NCBI GenBank assembly: GCA_965232815.1
Contig: OZ247427.1
Location: 3,348,001-3,412,000, forward strand
Length of the DNA: 64,000 bases
From: Bin87 sp026710825
Lineage (GTDB): Bacteria > Chloroflexota > Dehalococcoidia > Lucifugimonadales > UBA3495
Reading direction: 5' to 3'
How positions within the stretch are numbered: the stretch's first letter is position 1; every line of letters starts with the position of its first letter. The notes below the pieces were generated by a model. The model worked only from the letters and a program-made list of their open reading frames with translations. It did not search any database and was not told where the DNA came from. This document shows, piece after piece, positions 1 through 7,862 of this stretch. The translations under genes were made by a program, and so were the position numbers.

Positions 1-524
1 GGGATCAGCCACACGAATTTGGGCCGGCGCCCAGCCGTTTCCAGGTTGTTGATAGCCTCTTCCAAAGCGTCGGGCAGCATGCCGTCTTCGTCGCAGGCCA
101 CGTGCACAGGTTCGGCGCCGCGTTCGAGCATCATGCGGAGACTGCCCATGTAGGTGAATTCCTCGACGAGTACCGGATCCCCGGGGTTGATGAATGAATC
201 GAGGAGGATGTTGATGGCGCCGCCGGCCCCGTCCGTGATTACAACGTCGTCCGGCGAAGCGTTGAATCCGCGATTGGCGGCCAGTCGCTGTGCGACGAAT
301 TCTCGCAGGCCAACATGCCCTCCGGTGGGTGGGTACGCCGCCAGTGAGTTGGGGCCGCCGGAATCCAGACCCGCTCGAATCGCCGTCAGATACTCATCGG
401 AATCTATGACCTCGGGCACGGCGTTGGTGACCGAGAATATGTACCTGGTTTGGGCATCCGACCCCGGAGGAGATGAGACGGCGCGAGGGAGGTTGTGGGA
501 AAACAGGGCGGCGTAATCTACCAT
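1..524 (-). CDS. PLP-dependent class I/II aminotransferase, N-terminal part (3' end outside window)
   Basis: Reading the minus strand from an ATG at 522-524 gives 174 uninterrupted codons that run off the left edge. The start is supported by a GGAGG about 8 bases upstream. The product begins MVDYAALFS and contains a stretch ending in SLAAYPPTGGHVGLREFVA and then DDVVITDGAGGAINILLDS, followed by PGDPVLVEEFTY. This is the usual N-terminal layout of fold-type I aminotransferases of the 2-aminoadipate/MocR-related group: a Y-x-x-xxG-x-xxLR segment, the cofactor phosphate-cradle region, then D-P-V-x-V-E-x-P/F-T-Y. The catalytic Schiff-base lysine would lie beyond the window, so activity and substrate cannot be judged. 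It is transcribed in the same direction as, and downstream of, the monooxygenase gene that ends at 557, so the two may share a transcript. Confidence 0.8.
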   Translation of the reverse strand, partial: MVDYAALFSHNLPRAVSSPPGSDAQTRYIFSVTNAVPEVIDSDEYLTAIRAGLDSGGPNSLAAYPPTGGHVGLREFVAQRLAANRGFNASPDDVVITDGAGGAINILLDSFINPGDPVLVEEFTYMGSLRMMLERGAEPVHVACDEDGMLPDALEEAINNLETAGRRPKFVWLI

Positions 525-556
525 TCTGGGCCTCCGATATTGCGGGGGTTGGCAAG

Positions 557-1759
557 CTAGTGCGTGATTTTGGCTTTGCGTTGGACCACCCCTTCGCGGA
601 CAAGGGGAATGAGTTCCTTTCCGTATTCGGCGGCGTCGGCGAGGGGGTCGAATCCCCGGATTATGAACGCGGTGCAACCCAGGTCGTAGTATGCCAACAG
701 GGAGTCGGCGACCTGTTGAGGAGTTCCGACGAGACAGGTAGTGCTGCCGGAAGCGCCACTGGCAGCAGCGATGGGCATCCACAGCCGCTCGTCATGGACG
801 TTGCCTTCGGCTGCGAAACGGAGCAGTCGCCACGCTCCTTCCGACTGGGGCCGGGTCGGCACTCCGGGGGTGATGCGGCCGCTGGTGGCTTGCTTGATGC
901 GGGCCAGGATTTGCTCGGCGCGTTCCCAAGCCTGGTCCTCGGTTGGAGCTAAGATAGGCCGGGCAGACAGGCTGAAACGCATCATAGAGGGATCTCGGCC
1001 CGCCGAGGTTACCCGGTTCCTTACGTCAGCAATGCGCTGGCTGATGGACGCGCGGGGTTCACCCCACAATGCGAATAAGTCGGCACGGCGGCTGGCCACG
1101 TCCAACGCGATATCGGAAGCACCGCCGAAAAACAGCGGCACATGGGGGCTCTGCCGGCATCGCGCCTGACTGTATGCATCTTGAAACCGGTAGAACTCCC
1201 CCTCATGGTCGAATGGCTCGTGCTCGGTCCATATACGACGCATTACGTCGAGGTATTCATCGGTGCGACGGTACCGGGCGTCATGGTCCAGCCAATCGCC
1301 ATCCTGCCGCTGTTCAAGGTCGTTGCCGCCGGTGATGATGTGCAGCGCGATGCGGCCGTTGGTCAGTTGGTCCAAGGTGGCAGCCTTGCGAGCGGCTAGG
1401 GTGGGTGCGATGAAACCGGGACGATGCGCGATGAGGTAGCCGAGACGTTTGGTATGGGCGGCGGCATAACCCGCGACCTCGAAACCGTCCGGCGTGGAAG
1501 ATGAGTAGCCGGTCAGGACCATGTCGAAGCCGGCCTGCTCGTGAGTCCGCGCGAAATCAAGGATGTAATCGGGGTCCACGCCCGATGGAACTTCTGCCCC
1601 AGGGTTGATCCCGCCGCCGAAAAGGCTCAGGGTCGCGCCACGGTTGGTCGCGGCCTCACGGACGACCCCGATCATCCCGATGATGGTAACGCCGTCGCTC
1701 CCATACACGCTTGGAACGGTTTGCGCCGGGCCCGTTCCGTTGCCGTTGGAATCGCTCAT
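557..1759 (-). CDS. LLM-class FMN-dependent monooxygenase, alkanesulfonate monooxygenase (SsuD)-like
   Basis: 400 residues, close to the 380-400 of the SsuD branch of the luciferase-like superfamily. The segment TNGRIALHIITGG (about 133-145) and DHDARYRRTDEYL (about 158-170) match the SsuD-type core that binds FMNH2 and substrate; LFFGGASDIALDVASRRAD follows, another family block. Family members use reduced FMN supplied by a separate reductase to oxidise a substrate with O2, for SsuD cleaving alkanesulfonates to aldehyde and sulfite. No reductase or sulfonate transporter lies beside it, so the substrate is open; expanded families of such enzymes are typical of SAR202-type bacteria. It ends 32 bases before the aminotransferase start, which suggests co-transcription. 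Confidence 0.85.
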   Translation of the reverse strand: MSDSNGNGTGPAQTVPSVYGSDGVTIIGMIGVVREAATNRGATLSLFGGGINPGAEVPSGVDPDYILDFARTHEQAGFDMVLTGYSSSTPDGFEVAGYAAAHTKRLGYLIAHRPGFIAPTLAARKAATLDQLTNGRIALHIITGGNDLEQRQDGDWLDHDARYRRTDEYLDVMRRIWTEHEPFDHEGEFYRFQDAYSQARCRQSPHVPLFFGGASDIALDVASRRADLFALWGEPRASISQRIADVRNRVTSAGRDPSMMRFSLSARPILAPTEDQAWERAEQILARIKQATSGRITPGVPTRPQSEGAWRLLRFAAEGNVHDERLWMPIAAASGASGSTTCLVGTPQQVADSLLAYYDLGCTAFIIRGFDPLADAAEYGKELIPLVREGVVQRKAKITH

Positions 1760-1863
1760 CCCAAAGTTGCTCCCAAATCAATGATGCCAGGCTAGTTTAT
1801 CCCATCCGCGGAGGACAACGGGAAATACGGGTAATTTCAGGGTGAAATTGCCGGTTAAGGGTG

Positions 1864-1892
1864 TTGACAAGCATCACGATACATTATAGTAT
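1864..1892 (+). promoter_or_regulatory. Strong sigma-70-type promoter of the ncRNA candidate
   Basis: A perfect TTGACA at 1864-1869 is followed by overlapping -10 candidates: TATAGT at 1885-1890 (15-base spacer) or TAGTAT at 1887-1892 (17-base spacer). No open reading frame with a ribosome binding site follows on this strand before the terminator near 2260, so it appears to drive a noncoding transcript beginning near 1899. Confidence 0.6.
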
Positions 1893-1898
1893 GTATTC

Positions 1899-2262
1899 AA
1901 GGTGCTGGGGTTGCAGGGAACCCCCACACACCGCAAACCCGATGGCAATGAGCCGTCGTAATCCAGGAGGTTAGAAGTGGTTTCGTTGATAAAGCTGAAC
2001 CATAGTTGGCAATTCCCTTGTAACCGCCCCGTTGGCGGAGCCGACGTAGTGTGACGACACCGCGGGGCCGCCAACAGGGGCGAAACCGCATCGAGCGGGC
2101 CGTGAATTGGCGCTAACGACGCCAGGCCGCCGGACGCAGCGCAGCCAAGGCGCTCCCGAGAAGGCGGGAAACTCCGAGCACAGTCGGAGGGACGGCAGAG
2201 CCGATGAGAAAATCGAGGGCCGGGACACCTACTGTTTATCGGGTCCCGGTCCCTTCTTTTTG
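1899..2262 (+). ncRNA. Candidate structured noncoding RNA of about 360 nt, family not recognised
   Basis: The interval lies between a consensus promoter and a good intrinsic terminator on the plus strand, while both flanking genes are on the minus strand, so it is not a leader of either. It can fold into several strong hairpins: 1907-1912 with 1919-1924; a 14-bp stem 2025-2038 with 2068-2082 containing one bulged A (2076); CTCCGA/TCGGAG at 2172-2177 and 2184-2189; and the terminator stem. The size would suit RNase P RNA or tmRNA, but I cannot find the RNase P CR-I/CR-V signatures, a tRNA-like T-arm, or the SRP GGAAGG/AGCAGC core. I therefore leave the family unnamed. Translation on either strand gives no recognisable protein. 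Confidence 0.55.
2217..2261 (+). terminator. Intrinsic terminator of the ncRNA candidate
   Basis: A 10-bp stem (2217-2226 with 2243-2252, one G-T pair) closes a 16-base loop and is followed by TTCTTTTT at 2254-2261. The T-run lies on the plus strand, which fixes the direction of the transcript. Confidence 0.7.
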
Positions 2263-2280
2263 TGACTATCCGATTCGGAA

Positions 2281-2961
2281 TCAGTGAACCGCCCTAGAGG
2301 CCGCCAGCGCGGACTGATATTGCTCAGGCGTGTTGACATCCCAGAGCAGCTCGGGGGATCCCAACTCCACCCTCTGGGATGACTGCTTGTGGCGCTCGGT
2401 GACGGCGCGCATGCCTTGGGTCGCCTCAGTGATTTCCAGCATTTCCTGATGCAGGGAGCGACTGATGGCGATGGGGTGGCCGCCCTTCCCGCTGTACATG
2501 GGGATTGTGATCAGCATTTCAGGGTGGTCGGTGTGAGCGGACAAGACCTGACGGATGATTGACGGGCTGCGGGGTTGGTCAACGTTGAGCATGAGGATGG
2601 GGCCCCGGTGATCCGGATCACCCGAGATTCCCATCAATCCGGTTTTGATGGATGTGGTCTTCCCCTCTGAGTAGGAGGAGTTGATCACGCACCGTACATT
2701 GCCTGCGAAATAGACGTCGCGATTGGCGCCGATGCGGGCCTGGAGTTCGTCGGCGCGGTGGCCCAAGACCACGACCACCTCGTCGGCGCCGGCTTCTCGA
2801 AGGGCAACTATCTGGTGCATGATCAGCGGGCGGCCGTGCCAATCCAGCAGGGCTTTCAGCGTGCCCATGCGGCGAGAGACGCCAGCGGCCAGAAGGATGG
2901 CAGAGGTAAAGGGGCGTTCGGCTGGCTCTGGCATGGGATCAGCGTGGAATCTGTCAGGCAT
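2281..2961 (-). CDS. MocA/MobA-like molybdenum cofactor nucleotidyltransferase (NTP_transf_3)
   Basis: 226 residues from ATG 2959-2961, which overlaps the upstream acyltransferase stop by 8 bases, implying translational coupling; the same frame stays open further upstream but only as a shadow of that gene. Residues about 20-36 give AILLAAGVSRRMGTLKALL, the nucleotide-binding LAAG-x-S-x-RMG-x-x-K signature of this family. Later blocks LMLNVDQPRSPSIIRQVL and GHPIAISRSL fit the metal and substrate sites of MocA-type enzymes. Such proteins attach CMP or GMP to molybdopterin for molybdenum hydroxylases. The nearby xdhC gene supports this role. The molybdo-enzyme itself is not in the window. Confidence 0.85.
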   Translation of the reverse strand: MPDRFHADPMPEPAERPFTSAILLAAGVSRRMGTLKALLDWHGRPLIMHQIVALREAGADEVVVVLGHRADELQARIGANRDVYFAGNVRCVINSSYSEGKTTSIKTGLMGISGDPDHRGPILMLNVDQPRSPSIIRQVLSAHTDHPEMLITIPMYSGKGGHPIAISRSLHQEMLEITEATQGMRAVTERHKQSSQRVELGSPELLWDVNTPEQYQSALAASRAVH

Positions 2962-4093
2962 TGCCGCCGACCGGGCGGCGTGCGATTGCTGGGGTGCGGC
3001 GGGTTCGGCGTCCGTTGAGAAAAGTTCCAACGGGAGTATAGCGGACGCAGATTTGATAGACCACCAGCAGGATCGCCGGGACGGCCAAACACAGCAGGGC
3101 GAATTTGAGGTGCGGGTTGAGCGGCAGGCCGACCAATAACGATTGCCCGGCGATGACCAGAGGCAGGTGCCAGAGGTAGATCCAATAGGAGGCATCGGAC
3201 ACGTAGCGCACCCAAAACCTCTCCCGAGCGGCGATCCAACGGAACAGGCCCATCAAGCCGAAACACATAAGCCACGCGTAGGTCGCCTGGAATACCGCTG
3301 CCAGGTAGGCGGCCCATGGCGCGGGGGTTTCGTAGAGGAATACCAGACCCGACAGGAATATGACCGTGAGCGCGGGGATCAGCGCGACCGCCCAGCGGCG
3401 ACTGACCACGATGCTCCGACGATAACAGAATGCGCCGAATGCGAAGAACAGCGCGTAGTAGGCCAACACCACCGGGTTCGGAACCGGGCCATCGGATGTG
3501 TCGAGGCCGAAGATTGGCTCGTGCATCAACAGTTGCGGCAGCAACGTGGCTGGGATCGCCAGCCACCACAGACTATGGACGAATTGCAAACCCAAACGGA
3601 CGGCAACCGCGAAAGCAGCGACCAGCAGGAGCAGCATCCACAGGAACCAGAGGTGGTGGAGGCTATCCAGCCAGTAGACCGGCCACCTGAGGGGGTCGAA
3701 ATCGGCGCCGGCCAGCAGCCAGACGTTGATCGGGACGATGGTCAATGAGCCGATGGCCAAGGGGAGGGCAATGCGCTTGAGGCCGTGGACGCCCATTTCT
3801 TTGAGTCCGCGGCGCTACCACAACAACGCGGTGAAAAATCCGCTGAGCAGGAAGAATACGGGCATGCGGAACCCATGGATGGCAGACAGCAGGTACCCGT
3901 AGGGGTTTTCCTGAGGAGGGACCGATCCGGCCCAGGCATCCTGTATGGGCCATGCGGCAGGGATCAGGAACAGCGTCGCGTGCAGCACGACACCGAGCAA
4001 CATGGCCGTAGCACGGAGGGCGTCGAGGTCGTGGAACCGGGGAGACGAGCCGCCCACTACCGGGGAGACGTTGAAGTCGGGCGTGGGTGTCAT
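2954..4093 (-). pseudogene. Acyltransferase-3 family membrane protein interrupted by an in-frame amber codon
   Basis: Two open segments in the same frame, 3815-4093 and 2954-3814, are separated only by one TAG at 3815-3817. The first ends ...FFLLSGFFTALLW and the second continues RRGLKEMGVHGLKRIALPL, exactly the continuous sequence expected of acyltransferase-3 (OafA/OpgC-like) proteins; HDLDALRATAMLLGVVLHA in the first segment is the N-terminal signature containing the catalytic His region. Together they give about 380 residues and some ten hydrophobic segments, the usual size. The ATG at 4093 is preferred because the more distant TTG lies inside a terminator-like hairpin. Whether the TAG is a real nonsense mutation, a sequencing error or suppressed cannot be told from sequence alone. 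The family O-acylates surface glycans. Confidence 0.7.
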
Positions 4094-4136
4094 GCCGCTG
4101 GCGAGTTTACCCCTGGGCCGGGTAAGGAAAGGCAAA

Positions 4137-4161
4137 GGCCGGGCTGGTTAAAGGCCCGGCC
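4137..4161 (-). terminator. Terminator-like hairpin after xdhC
   Basis: GGCCGGGC at 4137-4144 pairs with GCCCGGCC at 4154-4161; on the minus strand it is followed by TTTGCCTTTCC. It lies between the xdhC stop and the acyltransferase start and may partly separate their transcription. Confidence 0.5.
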
Positions 4162-4204
4162 GAGATAGCCGCGGAATCTGGAAGTCAGATGTGCCAGAGG
4201 GTTG

Positions 4205-5341
4205 TTAGTCCGCAGGGAGGCCCATAGCGCGATGGGCGCGGCGCTCGGCGCGTTCGAGGTACCAATCATCCATGGTCAAGGGGCTGCCCTTGCCGCCACG
4301 GCGGGCCATGATGATCTCGGACATGATACTGACCGCCAACTCCTCGGGTTCGAGAGCGCCGATGTCCAGGCCGATGGGCGCGCGCACCTCGGCGAGGCGG
4401 TCGACGGGGATGCCCTCCTGGATAAGGCGCTGGTAGATCATCAGGGTCTTGCGGCGGCTGCCCAGCAGGCCAATGTACCGGGCACGAGTGGTGAGCGCAG
4501 ATTCCAAGGCGACGTCGTCGAACCAGTGGCCGCGAGACGCGACCACAATGAAGCTGTTGACGTTGATGTCCAGATGCTGGGCCCAATTGGTGTAGGAGGT
4601 GACTATGGTCTCCTCGGCGTAGGGGAAGCGATCCGGATTGGAAAAATCCTCGCGGTCGTCGACGATGTAGACGCGGTATCCGAGGCGGTGAGCGAGGTCA
4701 GCGGTGGCTTTGCCGACGTGTCCGCCACCGACCATCACCAAGGTTGGCGGAGTGGTGAAACCCTCCACGAACAACTCGGTTTTGTCGTCGATGGTTACGG
4801 ACTCGTTGGCGCCGACCGCGGCGACGCGCGAGGCGACCTCAAGGGCGGTTTCATCGAGTACGGCGGTGCCGATGCTGCCGGCGACGGAGCCATCGGAGCG
4901 GAGGAGGAGTTTGGCACCGAGCGCGGCGGTGTCGCCCTCGGAGCGGACCACGGTGGCCAGAGCAGCAGGTTCGGCGCCATCGTATGCGCCGACGAGTTCA
5001 CTGCCGATGTCGGAGAAATCGTCGGTGTCCCAGAACGGCTCGAGGTAGAAATACATGGTGCCGCCACAGACCAGACCGTCGCGGGCGGCGATATCCTCGT
5101 TGAGGTAATAGTCCTTGAACTCCGGTCCGCCCTGATTGCGGAGGATCTCGCGGGCGGCGAACCAGATGTCGCCTTCGACGCACCCGCCGCCCAGGGTTCC
5201 TACGGCGGTGCCGTCCTCACGGACGAGGAGCATGGCGCCGGCCTTCTGGGGCGTGGAGCCGTTAGTACGGACCACGGTGGCAAGAACACACGGGTTACCC
5301 GAGTCGAGTTGGTTGACGGCTTCCTGGATTACTTCACGCAC
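4205..5341 (-). CDS. xdhC: XdhC/CoxI-family molybdenum hydroxylase maturation factor
   Basis: 378 residues starting at a GTG. The N-terminal XdhC_CoxI domain contains TNGSTPQKAGAMLLV and GTLGGGCVEGDIW, followed by a second similar segment (SEGDTAALGAKLLL). The C-terminal Rossmann domain starts at LVMVGGGHVGKATADLA, and YIGLLGSRRK is the hallmark of the family. XdhC proteins bind molybdenum cofactor, promote its sulfuration and hand it to xanthine-dehydrogenase or CO-dehydrogenase type enzymes. The MocA-like gene downstream on the same strand fits. No molybdenum hydroxylase subunits are present here, so the client enzyme lies elsewhere. Confidence 0.92.
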   Translation of the reverse strand: MREVIQEAVNQLDSGNPCVLATVVRTNGSTPQKAGAMLLVREDGTAVGTLGGGCVEGDIWFAAREILRNQGGPEFKDYYLNEDIAARDGLVCGGTMYFYLEPFWDTDDFSDIGSELVGAYDGAEPAALATVVRSEGDTAALGAKLLLRSDGSVAGSIGTAVLDETALEVASRVAAVGANESVTIDDKTELFVEGFTTPPTLVMVGGGHVGKATADLAHRLGYRVYIVDDREDFSNPDRFPYAEETIVTSYTNWAQHLDINVNSFIVVASRGHWFDDVALESALTTRARYIGLLGSRRKTLMIYQRLIQEGIPVDRLAEVRAPIGLDIGALEPEELAVSIMSEIIMARRGGKGSPLTMDDWYLERAERRAHRAMGLPAD

Positions 5342-5384
5342 GGCATCACCTACCTGGGACGTACTCGGCGGGGGCTATATCGGC

Positions 5385-5390
5385 ATTATA
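5385..5390 (-). promoter_or_regulatory. Probable -10 element of the xdhC promoter
   Basis: On the minus strand TATAAT occurs here, about 45 bases before the xdhC GTG. A TTGCAT lies 19 bases further upstream, a somewhat long spacer. Confidence 0.4.
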
Positions 5391-5565
5391 CTCCAACGAG
5401 CGATTACTGATGCAAAATCCGCAATCGCCAAGTGCGACCAAAACGCGCAGGATGCTACGTTGGCCGTTCAGATAGTGGCGATCGGTCGATCGCCACGAGG
5501 ATGAGGGTCAGGTGGGGACGACCCGTGGGTCACCCGTGCAATTGGTCGTTGGGGGCGAACGGAGA

Positions 5566-5590
5566 GGGGCGAATGATTATCCGCCCCTAC
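5566..5590. repeat. GGGGCGA palindrome, copy 1
   Basis: GGGGCGAATGATTAT followed by CCGCCCC: imperfect palindrome with loop ATGATTAT. It has clear relatives at 7476, 12265, 18153, 30638, 34992 and 52082. Confidence 0.6.
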
Positions 5591-5981
5591 GATTGGTCGG
5601 TGGTTGCGGGGTTTGGGTTGGCGGTTTCTCCTTGGGGTTTTGGTTGGTTGGGTAGGCAGGATTCCCGTTGCATCGTTGTCAGCGTACGGCCGGGGGTACG
5701 CAACTATTGAGGGACGGTAGTTCCGTGGCTCAGACGATATGTTACGCCAATGTACACGCGGGCCCGAACGGTCCCGGTGATCCTAGTGTGGCACCGTCGT
5801 TGAATAGTCGGTCCGAGAGCGACACGCAGCCACCTGAATCGGTTGCGATTTGTTACTGACGGGGTTGGCCGTCGATGCTGGGAATCCTGCCTCGCTGGTG
5901 TTGGGATAAACGTACGTTTGGTCTAGACATAGTTAGGATATACGTTCTTATAGGTGGTGTCAAGAGGGAGTGTCAGGGTGA

Positions 5982-6005
5982 GGAAATTTCGCTACTCCGA
6001 TTCTG
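5982..6005. repeat. Left arm of an inverted repeat
   Basis: Its reverse complement begins CAGAATCGGAGTAGC, identical over 15 bases to 7350-7364, and the similarity continues with mismatches beyond. The two arms bracket about 1.35 kb including the secreted hypothetical gene. Confidence 0.55.
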
Positions 6006-6389
6006 CGGCTGACGCGGCGGACATTTTCCAATGCACTGATGGAATCCGTAATCGACCCGACCGCCTGAAATTTCCGAGTATTGCCGGATTTTCGGGCAAC
6101 GCCTAATCCCGAAATCCTGCGCGGGACGAACGTCGCGGGATGCTCCGAAAATACCCGAATCAAGCTCTGAGACGGGATTTTCGCTTCCCGCATATGTGAC
6201 ATGATTGTCTGTGGATACCGCAGGGTGTAGATTGCCTCCCTTGGGCGTGCCGGGTAGTTGAGAGGTTGGTGACGGTGGATGTTCTGGTGCCAGTTGGAAC
6301 CCTTCCCGTTGATGAAATGGCGGCTTAACCAATTTGCTCGAATCTGCGGTGCCTTTCGTATGGACCGCGGCTCTGTAGGAGGCTTCCCG

Positions 6390-7196
6390 ATGATGACCGA
6401 GAGTGAGCGTCGCCCCTCACCAAAAAATCGTTGGGCCCGCTGGTACATGTGGCTCGCCTACGGCGGCGGCGTCTTGGGCGTGGTCGCGGCCGTGGTCGTA
6501 ATCGTGACGATGGCGGCTGCACCCAGCAGCAACGGCAGAACGGCGGCAAGCCACCACAACATGGCGACGTTGACCCCCCACGACGCCGCTGCGCTGGTCC
6601 GCCAACACCCCAGCATCAGCGGCCCCGCAGAATTGAACGACCTGCAACACATCGCGATCCAGGATGGCATCACGCTCAATGAGTCCATCGCTCGTCATGC
6701 CTGGCGCGGTGACTTCTCAAGTATGGTAACGGCCATCGAGGACGACGACCCCGACAGCGTCGTTGATGCCGCCATCACCAGCGGGTCATCGGCCTGGATC
6801 AAGTTTTCGGGGTCCATCTCCGGCAACGCCCGGAATGCCATCGCCAAATTCAAGTCCGAAAACCCTCACGTTACGGTCAGCCTGCAAGTAGGCAGAGACC
6901 CGGGGTTCACCAGGCGGGAGGCGGATGAAGCGGTAATCGGAGCGCATTTCGCGGTGATGGCGGAGGACGGTGTACAGGACAGCGTGACCTATTACGACAG
7001 CGACGCCATTGAAATCGTCGTGACCGTCCAGATGGCGACTCGGCCCTCCGGCGAAAAACTATCCTCACTGGAGAAGGCAGCCGAGCGCGGCGCCGCCGAG
7101 GCCACCAGGCCGGACATCACGGACAGCCTCGCCATATCGCTGTCAGTCGTCCAGCATGACATCAGTGGGACCGATGACTCCCGTGCACCCAACTGA
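6390..7196 (+). CDS. Secreted or membrane-anchored hypothetical protein
   Basis: 268 residues from the first of two adjacent ATGs at 6390, chosen because AGGAGG lies 7 bases upstream; the frame is open further upstream without a binding site. After a short charged N-terminus (SERRPSPKNRWARW) there is one hydrophobic segment (about 20-42), so the rest is probably outside the membrane. The exported part has LTPHDAAALVRQHP, then an acidic region and a C-terminal segment DEAVIGAHFAVMAEDG...DSDAIEIVVTVQMA that resembles, weakly, the propeptide-like region of bacterial S1 proteases. No protease domain follows, so I assign no function. It is the only gene inside the inverted repeat arms at 5982 and 7350. 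Confidence 0.7.
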   Translation: MMTESERRPSPKNRWARWYMWLAYGGGVLGVVAAVVVIVTMAAAPSSNGRTAASHHNMATLTPHDAAALVRQHPSISGPAELNDLQHIAIQDGITLNESIARHAWRGDFSSMVTAIEDDDPDSVVDAAITSGSSAWIKFSGSISGNARNAIAKFKSENPHVTVSLQVGRDPGFTRREADEAVIGAHFAVMAEDGVQDSVTYYDSDAIEIVVTVQMATRPSGEKLSSLEKAAERGAAEATRPDITDSLAISLSVVQHDISGTDDSRAPN

Positions 7197-7349
7197 CGCG
7201 GCTTGACACATTCCGTGGGATCGGAAACATCGCTCACTACCCGGGCAGGAAGTGTTCACCGAGCCGACCTGCCCCGAAAAGCAGAATTTGAGGGCAAATC
7301 GGATTACTGAAATCGTCAGTCCGTTGATCGAGCTACGCTCCAGCGACCC

Positions 7350-7373
7350 CAGAATCGGAGTAGCAAAATCTTC
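7350..7373. repeat. Right arm of an inverted repeat
   Basis: CAGAATCGGAGTAGC, the inverse of the arm at 5982-6005, followed by AAAATCTTC against GAAATTTCC in the partner. Confidence 0.55.
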
Positions 7374-7397
7374 TCTTCAGGGTTGTTTCTTGCCGGG

Positions 7398-7415
7398 ATG
7401 GACAGGATGGACAGG
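7398..7415. repeat. Tandem 9-mer, two copies
   Basis: ATGGACAGG is repeated directly, just outside the right inverted repeat arm. Confidence 0.6.
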
Positions 7416-7475
7416 ATATTTTTGTGATTGGGTGCGGGTTTGGATAGGGGAGGGATGGTGGGTGCGGGGGTTGGG

Positions 7476-7503
7476 GACGGGCGAATGATTATTCGCGCAT
7501 ACA
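7476..7503. repeat. GGGGCGA palindrome, degenerate copy 2
   Basis: GGGCGAATGATTATTCGC with a decayed right end (GCAT instead of CCCCT). Confidence 0.5.
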
Positions 7504-7862
7504 ATGGGAATGCGGTGGTGGTTTGACAATCGGAGTGCACTCGTGGTTCGACAAGCTCACCATGAGCGGCGTACGCCGGCGTCTGCGAATAACGAAAAGG
7601 CGGTAGGGATGAGCGGGTGGGGTTGACGAACCGGACGGTTGCGGGCACTAACGTCGGTGGCAGTATCTGTTCAGGCTTGATGGGATCCACAGCGATATTG
7701 GCCTGTTCCGGGAGGTCAGTCCAGGACAAAATGTCCGTTGGAGATCGCCTCCATCCCCTCAAACGTGAACAGTTACCGGTGGCAGCGTGAGTTGGCAATC
7801 GTGTATGATTGACCGACGATTGAGATAGATATTTACCACTCACCCGTATCGGCGGTGCGACT

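Larger units (their letters stand above)
5391..6389. other. Long intergenic stretch
   Basis: About 1 kb with no supportable gene. It holds one GGGGCGA-type palindrome (5566-5590) and the left arm of an inverted repeat (5982-6005). A minus-strand open frame (5960-6448) was inspected: it has no recognisable domain, no ribosome binding site and overlaps the secreted protein gene, so it is not called. Confidence 0.5.
7197..7862. other. Intergenic stretch with repeats
   Basis: About 670 bases without a supportable gene. It contains the right inverted repeat arm (7350-7373), two tandem 9-mers (7398-7415) and a degenerate palindrome (7476-7503). A minus-strand open frame at 7316-8113 overlaps ispG and has no family features. 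Confidence 0.5.

Noticed and set aside
1899..2262. RNase P RNA or tmRNA
   Set aside because: Size fits, but the CR-I/CR-V core sequences of RNase P and the tRNA-like ends of tmRNA are missing.
3815..3817. Pyrrolysine at the amber codon of the acyltransferase
   Set aside because: No pyl genes are visible, the position is in a loop of an acyltransferase, and other TAG codons end genes normally.
5960..6448. Minus-strand protein of 162 residues
   Set aside because: No binding site or domain, and it overlaps the better supported gene starting at 6390.
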